From positions 372,001 through 436,000 of the forward strand of contig CAWFFV010000029.1 of NCBI GenBank assembly GCA_963814985.1: a stretch of 64,000 bases of DNA, read 5' to 3'. Below, one piece after another: positions 1 through 8,609 of this stretch. Position 1 is the stretch's first letter. Each line of letters begins with the position of its first letter. Under the pieces are notes generated by a model. The model made no database searches. It worked only from the letters and a program-made list of their open reading frames with translations, and was not told the origin of the DNA. The stretch comes from CAWFFV01 sp963814985. GTDB lineage: Bacteria > Chloroflexota > Ktedonobacteria > Ktedonobacterales > Ktedonobacteraceae. Position numbers and translations under genes: made by a program.

Positions 1-8
1 CATTGTCC

Positions 9-1371
9 TCATGGGAGTGTCACCTGTGGTTTACCCGTATATCTGTTAAACAGGGGATTCTGAGTCCTATGCTGTGGGTCTCCCCCTGGCAAAAAGAAGG
101 TACTGTCAACTTCTGGCACACTCTCCGCGCCGTCTACTTGCAGACGTACCAGATACGTACCAGCTTTTACCCCCTGGACAGGAATGGTGATCTGTATCAG
201 TCGTCGGCAGGCTCCTTTTCGGAGCATCGAAACTGTACATCTGGGCCACGGCATCAGGAGCAGCCCCAAGCTCATTGAGCAGTAAGACCACACGTTGCTG
301 CTGACCAATGCCTGGCGTAACTGTGACAGTAATATCAGCGGAACGTAGTGCATCGCCACTAACATTCAGATTAGCACTTGTTACCTCAGTAATGAGGGGT
401 CTGAGTACAAAGGGAACAATGTTCGATTCGTAGCCTCCACGATACCCTGAGGATGGAGTATTGATCTGTGGTTGGTTGATCACCTGTATACCTTGTACCC
501 CCGACTGTAGGCCAGCGACATTGGCAAGCGAGAAGCTAATTTCTGTGTTGCTGACACTTTGCGGTACCTGTGGCTTCCCTCCATTGAGCCTTATCTGGGT
601 TGCAGTACCTCGCAAGTTTTGTCCACGTAGCAGGATAACGCTTGTTGCAAAGATGGACTGAGCAAACCCGGTGGGCAATCCTGCTGGCGTTTGCGCGATA
701 ACTTGCTCGATTAGCGACTGCTTAAAGGGCATGGGGTACAGGCTGCGTTCGCGTACAGGCAACACACTCTGTGGCATATCATCGCTCTCAATTAAGACGA
801 CGCTTCCCTGGTAAGCAACCGATAATATGTACGGAACCTGGAAGAACACAGACCAGATTTTCGAGAGTTCCTCTAGAGAGAGATGTAGTGGTGAGAATTT
901 GACAAGTTCTGTGTCATCGGCAAGATTAGATTGACTGAGGAAGCTGAAGGCCGGGTCCGGATGTTTGCCTGGATTTGTCAACGCATCAATAGCTTGCGTA
1001 ATCATCGTATGCGTTAGTATTGGCTGTGCATGCATTGTACGAGCCGTTATGGCGAGTAAGCGTTGCGGTTCAAGGCTATTCTCATCTCCATAGAAGCTCA
1101 ACAAGTAATGCAGATCCAGGGCTACTTGCGGACGCTGTGTCAGTGAGCCATCAGCGCGGCGTGTGGGCAGATCGGCATTACGCAGAGCGGTATTAGGTGT
1201 AACCTGATAGAGATAGATGTTAACCTTTGGCTCTTGTGTGTTACCCTTCAAGTCCTCTGGCCGAAGTGTCACGACCCTCGCGCCTGGGGCAGGTGCTTCT
1301 TTATCGAGGACAAATTGCAAACTCTGACGCAGTGTGGCAGTCACTGCGGCTATTGCCAGGAAATTACTCAT
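9..1371 (-). CDS. Pvc16-like (DUF4255) contractile injection system protein, frameshifted
   Basis: Likely structural or assembly protein of a phage-tail-like contractile injection system, of the Pvc16/Afp16 type that caps or terminates the tail. The first 200 residues (start MSNFLAIAAVTATLR, then a VNIYLYQVTPN strand and LDLHYLLSFYGD) match the DUF4255 N-terminal domain. The remainder looks like Ig-like beta domains (VILLRGQNL, VQGVKAGTYLVRL). The reading frame breaks near 195-215: the upstream frame drifts into a Ser/Arg-rich tail, while the shifted frame carries the expected ending QGVKAGTYLVRLQVDGAES and stops at 9-11. I therefore annotate one gene of about 450 aa with one indel. Its start overlaps the stop of the preceding gene (ATGA type), so it is translated in the same operon as the tube and sheath. 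Function is inferred from family and context. Confidence 0.8.
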
Positions 1372-2772
1372 CGCTTCCCTCCATTGTACTGACTCAGGTA
1401 ATCATCAAGGGAGGGACCTGTGTTGGGGCGGGGAGGCTGAGGGCGAGCTGATGATGTTGGAGGCGTGATAGCTCGTACCTCGATCCGTCCAATGGTAACC
1501 TGAATTGTCGGTGTGGGTGCGACTGGTTCAGGTGTTGGCGTTCCTCTATGTTGATGATGTGGTGCCATATTGGTTTGTTCTGAGTGTGCTCGCTCTTGCT
1601 CAATAGAAGTCACCTGGAGACCAGTCATTGGCTGCCCTTGTTTTGTATTTGGAGCTACCAATGTAGTGTGTTTTTGCTGTGGAATGCTTTGTGGTTGTGC
1701 ATCTTCAGAGAGATTATTCTGTACTTCTAGAGTCATTGGGCTAACGTGTTTCATATACGTCAATATCTCTTGTTCAACTTTTGCTGAAGCTGTTGTTTGT
1801 GGTTGCACTGATGTCTGATGGTGTTCTTCCGCGCTACCTGTGAATGTGAAAGAAGAAGGAACAGGAGGCGTTTGAGATGTTAGCACAGCAGGGATGTGAG
1901 GAGCGGAAGATGGTTGAGATGTTGGTACCGCAGAGGTGTGAGGAACGAGAGCTGTTTGAGGGGTTACTATAGCAGGAGTGTGAGGAATGGGAGATGTTTG
2001 AGATAGTGGTATATCAGAGACACGAGGTCCTATATTCGTTTGCAGTGTGGTTAACGTAGGGGTATGGAGACTCGGTTTGTATTTGAGATATTGGAGGAGC
2101 AGAGATATCTGGGAAGATGGAGACATCATCGCTTTTCTGTGTAGCCGATGGAGTAGGATGTGAAGGAACCGTCTTTGTTTGAATTGTTGGCACACTTCGA
2201 AGGGTTGAGGGTGTCTTCCAGATGGTGTTCCTCAAATAATAATAATTCTGTTTGGCCTGTGTTTCTGTGGTATCATCCAGGTCCTGGCTACTCTCTATTC
2301 CTGTCTGTAGAGATGCAGAAATGTGAGGAAGCGAATGTGCACGTTCAGTCTGTGATAGAGGACTGGAAGTGCTCTGATGCTGTGGGGCAACAAATGAATG
2401 TGAGGTCTCGATCTGTTGTGGTGGAACAGATTGAGGTGAGATGGGTAGTGTATCAGGCATGCGCTGAAGCAATGGCTGTGACATTGGCGAGAAGTTCTCT
2501 TGTTTCTGTGGAGATGGGAATGTTGAACGTAACCGGGTAGTTCTGTCCTGTGCCTGGCTGATAGAAGTATCCTTTGTGCTGTGTGTACTGTCGCTATTAT
2601 CAGTACTATTAAACACCTCACCTGTCTGTTCTAAGCCAGGGGCAGGTAGATCGCTCGCTGCCCATTCTGTAGTAACGACCGGCTGAGGCGCGAAGAGTGG
2701 AGCAAGTACTGGTTGTACTGTTGGCGCAACACCCAGAGTTCGTTGTGCCAGTCGAGTCAGAAAGTCACTCAT
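1368..2772 (-). CDS. Pro/Thr/Ser-rich protein of the injection-system operon, frameshifted
   Basis: Unrecognised globular function. The N-terminus (MSDFLTRLAQRTLG) is followed by about 350 low-complexity residues rich in Pro, Thr, Ser and Gln, with a 14-residue tandem unit of the form xxxPHTxAxxTxQ repeated three times at about 1860-2000. The final 50 residues are ordered: a short strand IQVTIGRIEVRA, a Pro-rich stretch and the terminal PSLDDYLSQYNGGKR. I recall this C-terminal pattern from small ORFs next to DUF4255 genes in other contractile injection clusters. The frame changes once near 2070-2080, where the upstream frame soon hits a stop while the shifted frame continues the same composition. 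Overlaps of 4 bases with both neighbours indicate translational coupling. It may be a flexible linker or a chaperone-like accessory. That is inference. Confidence 0.65.
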
Positions 2773-3509
2773 GAGCTTACCATCTCCAGATAAAACTGCC
2801 TGCGGGCAGTACTCATAGACAGGATATCTGCTTCACGCCAGCCATAGGCTTGAGCAAGGGCATGCACTTCGCGCAGCAAGCGTTTGGCCTGTGCACTGAT
2901 TTCACTCCATAAGAACACGACAACATCAAAGAGTACAGACCAACCATAACCACATGCGCTACAGTTCAGCGCAAACAATATCTCTGCCTGAGGATCGCAC
3001 TCTTCCATCTGTGCTGCCAGGGTCGTCACAATGTTCTCAGGTAGCTGCTCGGTTGGTACTGCCAGGCCATCAAGCGTAGCCTGGACTACACAACGTCGGA
3101 CCAACAATTCACGGGCAGCAACCGGGTCATCGTAGTGAACAATGGCAGCCAGGTCCAGGCTAGTAGGAACATGGAAAGACACTGCATAGCCATCGACAAC
3201 CAGATGATGCACATGCTCAACAGAATTGACATTTGCCATAACATGCAAATCAGTCGTCTGCAACGTGAACTCCAGACGATCGTGGCAGGTAGGGCATTGA
3301 GCTAATCCAGCCAGATGAGAACCGAAAGTCTTTTCACGGATAGTCAGCAAATGTGTATCACGCTGGCCGATACTCAAGGCAGCCAGTTCATCGCGTGATG
3401 ATCCTGGGAAGGCTATTGCCAGAATTGTTAACGCGCGATCAAGCGGGTGTTGTCGCAAACCAAGCTCCCACACCCGCAGAATCTCGTGTTCGCCAAGAGC
3501 ATAAGACAC
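2769..3509 (-). CDS. baseplate-like injection-system protein with paired CxxC motifs
   Basis: A 246-aa protein between the tube gene and the Pro/Thr-rich gene. It has two CxxC pairs, CPTC at residues 72-75 and CSAC at 183-186, which probably bind one zinc ion. The rest is mixed helical with no signal peptide or membrane segment. Its length, position and double zinc knuckle resemble the T4-type baseplate protein family found in contractile injection clusters (PF12322-like), but I cannot confirm the family without a profile search. It starts at a GTG that overlaps the tube stop codon by one base (TAGTG) and ends overlapping the next start, so it is translationally coupled on both sides. A role in baseplate or tail assembly is the simplest reading. 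Confidence 0.6.
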   Translation of the reverse strand: MSYALGEHEILRVWELGLRQHPLDRALTILAIAFPGSSRDELAALSIGQRDTHLLTIREKTFGSHLAGLAQCPTCHDRLEFTLQTTDLHVMANVNSVEHVHHLVVDGYAVSFHVPTSLDLAAIVHYDDPVAARELLVRRCVVQATLDGLAVPTEQLPENIVTTLAAQMEECDPQAEILFALNCSACGYGWSVLFDVVVFLWSEISAQAKRLLREVHALAQAYGWREADILSMSTARRQFYLEMVSS

Positions 3510-4036
3510 TAATTTGATGGTATCGTGAAGCTTGGCTCTGAAGGCTCAGGCGTATTGTCGTCTTTCTCCCAGCCTTCGTTCTCTAGCTTGATCTGCTGAA
3601 TAGCCACCACATTCGCATTAGAATCAAGATCGGGCAATGCCTGGTATTCTGAGACCCAACAGCGATATACCTTATAAGCAATTGCCAGTTGTCCCGCTTC
3701 GTTATATACCTCGATAATAATGTTTTTGCGGAAATCTTGTAGCGAGACCTCCTGACCGAGGCCAGCACCATAGTACCAGACCTTGTTTGCCCACTTCTCA
3801 AATTCAGTATCGTGAGTCACGCCACGCTCTAATGTGATAGCATCATACTCGGTGCGCCCTGGGGACTTGCGGCTACTGCTGGGATCTCCACCTTCGCGAT
3901 GTGTGACCACCTCTGTTGTACGTTTGAGAGCGCTAACTTTGCTGATACCAGCGACATAGCGACCATCCCACTTGACGCGGAACTTAAAATTCTTATATGG
4001 ATCGAAGCGTTGCGCATTCGTAGTGAACTGTGCCAT
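3509..4036 (-). CDS. contractile injection system tail tube protein (T4 gp19 family)
   Basis: Forms the inner tube of the contractile device as stacked hexameric rings. At 175 aa it has the usual length of the T4 gp19/Pvc1 family. Family features visible include the early strand YKNFKFRVKWDGRYVAGI, the KVSALKRTTEVVTHREGGDP loop, the SRKSPGRTEYDAITLERGVT strand-loop and the ending VAIQQIKLENEGWEKD. Only one tube gene is present here, directly downstream of the single sheath gene (14 bases apart), unlike Afp/PVC clusters, which carry several paralogues. No signal peptide, as expected for cytoplasmic assembly. A purine-rich ribosome site (AAGGAGA) sits just before the ATG. Confidence 0.93.
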   Translation of the reverse strand: MAQFTTNAQRFDPYKNFKFRVKWDGRYVAGISKVSALKRTTEVVTHREGGDPSSSRKSPGRTEYDAITLERGVTHDTEFEKWANKVWYYGAGLGQEVSLQDFRKNIIIEVYNEAGQLAIAYKVYRCWVSEYQALPDLDSNANVVAIQQIKLENEGWEKDDNTPEPSEPSFTIPSN

Positions 4037-4050
4037 AGGGTGCGTTCTCC

Positions 4051-5997
4051 TTAGACGTCGATTTGACCGGCGATCTGCTGAAGCGAAAGAATCACAAACT
4101 CTGCTGGTTTGAGTGGCGCGAAACCGACCACGACATTGACGATACCCAGGTCTCTATCATTTTGTGTAGTGGTGTCCTTGTCACAGAGCACAAAATAAGC
4201 ATCCTTAGGTGTCTGACCCTGGAATGCCCCCTGGCGGAAGAGATTATGCATAAATGCCCCCACATTAAGACGAATTTGCGCCCATAGTGGCTCATCGTTT
4301 GGCTCAAAAACAACCCACTTTAACCCTCTAAAGAGGCTTTCTTCGAGATAGAGGGCCAGACGACGAATTGGCACATACTTGTATTCAGAGGCAAGCTGAT
4401 CATCTCCACTTACTGTTCGAGCACCCCAGCAGACCGGACCATAGACCGGAAAGACGCGCAGACAGTTGACGCCATGTGGATTAAGTGTGCCGTTGTCGGC
4501 ATCCGTCAGTTGGCGTTCAAGTCCTCGCACACCAACCAGCACTGCATCAGTGCCAGCAGGGGCCTTCCACACACCACGGGTGCTGTCAGTGCGTGCATAC
4601 AATCCTGCAATCATGCCACTGGGTGGAAACAAACGCAACTTACCATTATTTAAGGGGTCTGCAACTTTAGGCCAGGGATAATAGAGTGCAGCATATGTGC
4701 CAAAGTCGCCCTTGGGCAGGTTGGCACCATTGATATAGTTGACCATATCATCAGGGGACTGATTTGTCGGAGTGCTGGCAGCGCCAGAAAGTGGCGCATC
4801 AATAATCAAGAAGGCCCGTCGCTCTTTGCAATATGTGATAGCATCCGCCAGAATATTTGCGTCCGTTATGCCTGGTAGACACATCAAATTGAACAGATCA
4901 ACCTCTTCAAGGGCATAGATACCTTCACGATTTGGACGTGATAGCAACGGATCGCCGATAAACACATCAAAAGCCTCATCGGCGCTAAAAGTATCCCCGG
5001 CACCGCCAGAGAGTGCGGGACTGGTTCCTACCTGTGAATGCGCTTCACTTAACAAATGGAGTCCCTGGGCAATATCATTGGTCGGTGCTGCGCTGACGGC
5101 AACTGCCGAAGTGCTGTCGATGGTACCTGAGGTCAGCACCAGATGGAGATTATCACCTGAAACGGAGCAATCGAAGTTGCGATAGGCGGGTAATGCGGGC
5201 TTCAATCTTCTTATAGCCAATTTGATACGTGCTGCAATATCCTGAAGTTTCGGAGCTAAAGAAGCGCCCTGGGCAATGGAGCCATCGATTTTTACCACGG
5301 AAGGTTGATCACCGTCGATGCTAATGCAAAAGCTATTTTGGGTGGCCGCTGGCAGTGCATCGAGGTCAGTGCTGGCAAAAGCCCCACTGGTGAGGGTACC
5401 CGCCGTTGCCTTGAGCACCGCAGGTATCTTAGCTGTTGAACCAGATGACGCTTTTGCGACTGTAACAAGCTGCGAAACATCATTGATGACATCTTCGATG
5501 AAGCGCGGACTTGTGGGGTCTAGAGAGACATTTGTAAATGTTTCTACTGTGCTATCTGATGGGTTATCTTCGGCTGTGTAGGCGAAAGTGATATCAAAAT
5601 TGTCCTGGTTCAGTTGATTGGGAGCGATCTGGATCTGGATCTGATTCCCCTCTTTACCCTCGTCCAGCGCTTGTACTGTGAACACCACTTGTCCACTGGC
5701 ATCGTTCACAGGTAGAGAGGCATATTGCGCGTTTTTGGCAAGTCGGACCACCCATGCTTCAGTGCCACCATTGAGAAAGAACTGACTTACAGCATAGCTC
5801 ATAGGTGAATCAGCCGACAGGCCCCCGAAACTGCGTTCATAGTCGCTAAGGCTGAGAACGTGGACGGCTTTATTAATCGGACCACGTTTCGCCACTCCCA
5901 GAAATGCGGTTACTGAGGTGCTTACCCCAGTAATTGTGCGTACCCCACTGGGAATTTCCTGGACATACACGCCAGGATAGTTTGGTTGGATTGGCAT
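4051..5997 (-). CDS. contractile injection system tail sheath protein
   Basis: Main contractile sheath subunit, 648 aa. The N-terminus carries the typical PGVYVQEIPSG and TGVSTSVTAFLG segments that start sheath proteins. The C-terminal half contains the conserved domain with CKERRAFLIIDAP, the GVWKAPAG loop, GVNCLRVFPVYGPVCWGARTV, a YVPIRRLALYLEESL segment and the closing NVVVGFAPLKPAEFVILSL strands that make the intersubunit handshake. A variable central insertion at about residues 120-340 is longer than in short sheath proteins. It is the most upstream gene of the cluster in this window, so the operon promoter should lie in 5998-6060. It points away from the AAA-LuxR gene. Start chosen at the ATG after an AGAACG stretch; no alternative is better. 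Confidence 0.95.
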   Translation of the reverse strand: MPIQPNYPGVYVQEIPSGVRTITGVSTSVTAFLGVAKRGPINKAVHVLSLSDYERSFGGLSADSPMSYAVSQFFLNGGTEAWVVRLAKNAQYASLPVNDASGQVVFTVQALDEGKEGNQIQIQIAPNQLNQDNFDITFAYTAEDNPSDSTVETFTNVSLDPTSPRFIEDVINDVSQLVTVAKASSGSTAKIPAVLKATAGTLTSGAFASTDLDALPAATQNSFCISIDGDQPSVVKIDGSIAQGASLAPKLQDIAARIKLAIRRLKPALPAYRNFDCSVSGDNLHLVLTSGTIDSTSAVAVSAAPTNDIAQGLHLLSEAHSQVGTSPALSGGAGDTFSADEAFDVFIGDPLLSRPNREGIYALEEVDLFNLMCLPGITDANILADAITYCKERRAFLIIDAPLSGAASTPTNQSPDDMVNYINGANLPKGDFGTYAALYYPWPKVADPLNNGKLRLFPPSGMIAGLYARTDSTRGVWKAPAGTDAVLVGVRGLERQLTDADNGTLNPHGVNCLRVFPVYGPVCWGARTVSGDDQLASEYKYVPIRRLALYLEESLFRGLKWVVFEPNDEPLWAQIRLNVGAFMHNLFRQGAFQGQTPKDAYFVLCDKDTTTQNDRDLGIVNVVVGFAPLKPAEFVILSLQQIAGQIDV

Positions 5998-6059
5998 TGA
6001 GCGTTCTCCATTCTCAAGATCATCTATTTATCTGTCACCTGAGATAGACCCGTGAATCA

Positions 6060-6374
6060 TCACGAACTGCTATGTTCGTCCATTTGCCACTCACTGGTAT
6101 ATGCGCTGAGTATGGGCACATTCTCTGTCAAGCTTGCCAGGCGCTGATGCCATGCATCCTGTTCCAGATCGTTGGCTAGTGCCTGTGCGACCTGCTGGTT
6201 CTCGAAACGCATAATGGCGATAAACTCACGTGGAGCTTCGACATTTCTGAGCAACTCTCCCGAAAGATGGCCCTTGACCTTAGATAGCTGGTTGCGTTGC
6301 CAATCTTCATGCAAGGCAATAATTGCATCTTCTTCGCCTGTCCTGGCATAGTAAACGGAAATAGTTACGAACAT
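6060..6374 (-). CDS. small antibiotic-biosynthesis-monooxygenase-like (dimeric alpha/beta barrel) protein
   Basis: A 104-aa protein with the layout of an ABM/DUF-type dimeric ferredoxin-like fold: a first strand FVTISVYYARTG, helix EEDAIIALHEDWQRN, strand GHLSGELLRN, strand EFIAIMRFENQ, a long helix, and a last strand ILSAYTSEW. Such domains act as cofactor-free monooxygenases, heme-degrading enzymes or simple binding modules, so no substrate is assigned. The start is placed at the internal ATG at 6374 because AAAAGGGGAAAG lies just upstream. A longer frame to 6434 lacks such a site. It stands between the sheath gene and the divergent AAA-LuxR regulator, with 60 bases separating it from the sheath, and may be the first gene of the injection-system transcript. 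Confidence 0.6.
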   Translation of the reverse strand: MFVTISVYYARTGEEDAIIALHEDWQRNQLSKVKGHLSGELLRNVEAPREFIAIMRFENQQVAQALANDLEQDAWHQRLASLTENVPILSAYTSEWQMDEHSSS

Positions 6375-6785
6375 ATTAGCTTTCCCCTTTTCTGCCAGTG
6401 CTTCAAGTCCAGGGCCAGACATTGTTGAGAGCATATAGTTGTATATGCTCTATCTTCCTCAGGAGGAGTATACTCTTTCTTTGTTCCTCATGACATCAGA
6501 AGAACTTCCCATTTTTGCTGAGTCTCATCACATATTAGAGAGTCTGCTGATATGGGGAGAAATACCTAGTGTCGATAACGCAGGACTTTTCCCAGGAGAC
6601 TTTGAAGATAAAGAGAGTACTCTCAACTATTAACCTGATGATGAGGTATAATGTTGTCTGATTAAGCTGATAAATCTATCAGCAGTCAACACCACATCAG
6701 CCTTATTTCTCAAGAGGAAATTGTCCAATAGCAAAACAAGGGATGGAGCGAGAAAGGACCCTTAAGTGAGGCGCAGGAGTATCCT
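6375..6785. promoter_or_regulatory. divergent intergenic region with palindromes before the AAA-LuxR gene
   Basis: About 410 bases with no convincing gene; a 64-codon frame at 6439-6633 has no ribosome site or family likeness. Three elements are visible. A perfect 12-base palindrome GAGAGTACTCTC lies at 6613-6624, a TATAAT box at 6647-6652, and an 18-base hairpin (GCTGATA, loop AATC, TATCAGC) at 6666-6683, just where transcription would begin. No good -35 box sits at the right distance, which fits an activator-dependent or palindrome-controlled promoter. GCAGGAG before 6786 is the ribosome site of the regulator gene. Confidence 0.4.
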
Positions 6786-8472
6786 ATGACAACCGGGAAA
6801 GGTGTGCTAGAGGTAGGTGGTATTACATCATCTCCAGCCTCAATCATTGGCAGACAGCGTGAGTTGGCACTAATTTGGAACCAATACGAAGCGGCAAAGG
6901 ATGGACAGACCAGGGTTGTTCTGGTCACAGGAGAACCGGGCATTGGCAAGACTCGTATTTTGAGCGAGATTACCAGACGAGCCATACAGGATGGAGCAAT
7001 AGCTCTGCATGGCGGAGCCTCTGATGCAGAGGGAATGCCACCCTATCAGCCATTTTTGGAAGCACTTGGTGGGCATATTCGTACTGTGTCTCCAGACTAT
7101 GTTGTGCACACAAGTCACTCTGGCACCTCAGTTGATTGCCAGTATTTTACCAGAGTTGTCTGTCCACCTGGGAGATCCTATGGTGTCATATCCGCTACCT
7201 CCTGAACAGACGTGCTTTCGGCTGCATGAAGCCCTGGGGACATTTTTGCAGGCCATTGGTGCTCCGCATATGCTTGTGCTGACACTCGATGATCTCCACT
7301 GGGCTGATAGTGCGAGCCTGGACTTACTCTGTCATCTCACCCGCCGTCAGTCTCATGCTCGTCTCTTGATTGTGGGTGCCTATCGTGATAATGAAATTGA
7401 ACGGAATTCGGCTCTAAGTCGTGCTGTGGTAGAACTCTCTCGCCAACGTGTACTCAATACTGTTGAAGTCAGTCCACTCTCTGTCCGAGAGATTGAGACA
7501 CTCGCAGTTACGATATTGGGGCAATTTGTGAGTCCATCCTTGTCCTCCATCCTGCATATGCAAAGCGAAGGAAATCCCTTCTTCGCCGAGGAACTCATCC
7601 ATGTCTGGGTCGAGACGGACACTCTTGCCCAAAAGGATAACCACTGGGTTGCTACCACGTCACTTGAACATTCGCTACCTCCAAGCATCGTTGGTGCGCT
7701 ACGCCAACGGTTTATAAGGCTCCCTCCAGATATTATCGATCATCTACGCGTTGCAGCAATCATCGGTCGGACGTTTGATCTTGTGCTTCTGTGCACAGTA
7801 GAGGGAAACGAGATAGAAGCAGTTGAGGAGCGTCTCCTTGAAGCTGAGCGTGCTCATCTCATTCACTCTGTGCAAGCTGGTATCTTTATGTTCAGCCATG
7901 ATAAAATCCGCGAGTGCCTCTATGCTGAAGTAAGCACCTCCCGGCGGAAGCGGCTCCATGGTATGATTGGACAGGCTCTTGAGAATTGCTGTGGGCCGGA
8001 AGGGACAATGAGTGTGCATAAACTTGCTGAGCTTGCCTTCCATTTTGCGCGTAGCGGTGACCAGATGCGAGGAGTCGAGTACTCTCAGCGTGCGGCTGTA
8101 CAAGCCTTGCAGACCTTTGCCGCTGAAGAGGCGATATCCCACTATCAAACGGCCCTTGACCTTCTCGGCCCGGATGAGCAACGCCGTAGTGAGTTGCTGC
8201 TTGGTCTGCACGAAGCCAGGTTACTGGCAGACAAAGACGAGAACGTCGTGCTCACTAAGCCGTTACCACCGTCCCTTCCCGCTAATCTAACGCAACGTGA
8301 GGCAGAGGTGTTGCAACTTGTTGCCCAGGGCAAAAGCAACCGCGAGATCGCATGCAAGCTTACACTGAGTGAGAAGACCGTTGCTAACCACCTCACACAC
8401 ATTTTTAGTAAGATTTTATGCGATAATCGAGCAGCAGCAGTAGCCTTTGCTATACGTCACAACTTAGCTTAG
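6786..8472 (+). CDS. AAA ATPase-LuxR family transcriptional regulator, frameshifted and short
   Basis: A MalT/LAL-like regulator. Residues 20-220 form a predicted P-loop ATPase domain with Walker A GEPGIGKT at 49-56 and Walker B LVLTLDDLHWAD. The C-terminal 60 residues are a LuxR-type helix-turn-helix (LTQREAEVLQLVAQGKSNRE, then LSEKTVANHL). The frame breaks near 7105-7125: the first frame is good to GHIRTVSPDY and the second resumes at VTLAPQLIASILPELSVHLGD, so a single indel joins them to about 560 aa. Family members usually have several hundred residues of TPR-like repeats between the two domains. Here only about one repeat unit remains before the DNA-binding domain, so an internal deletion is likely. 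The ribosome site CAGGAG precedes the ATG. Targets unknown. Confidence 0.8.
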
Positions 8473-8609
8473 TCAAGAAAAGAGGTTGTATGGAACTCTT
8501 CTTGGTCAATGTCATCACCTAAAGTGAGGAGTTCCAAAATATGTTATAATTGAAGCCCGGCGAGGCTGGACTTCAACTCTTCAGGAAAATTTAGGTGAGG
8601 TGTTTTTAT
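8473..8609 (+). promoter_or_regulatory. leader of the Ser/Thr kinase gene
   Basis: Short gap with a TATAAT box at 8545-8550, followed at once by an imperfect hairpin spanning 8550-8576 (TTGAAG paired with CTTCAA around a GC-rich core). A longer inverted pair GGAACTC/GAGTTCC (8492-8498 and 8528-8534) could fold over the stop of the upstream regulator and act as its terminator. GGTGAGG at 8594-8600 is the ribosome site that decides the kinase start at 8610. Confidence 0.35.

Noticed and set aside
6439..6633. 64-codon plus frame in the gap before the AAA-LuxR gene
   Set aside because: No ribosome site, no family likeness, and it overlaps the palindrome and promoter elements.
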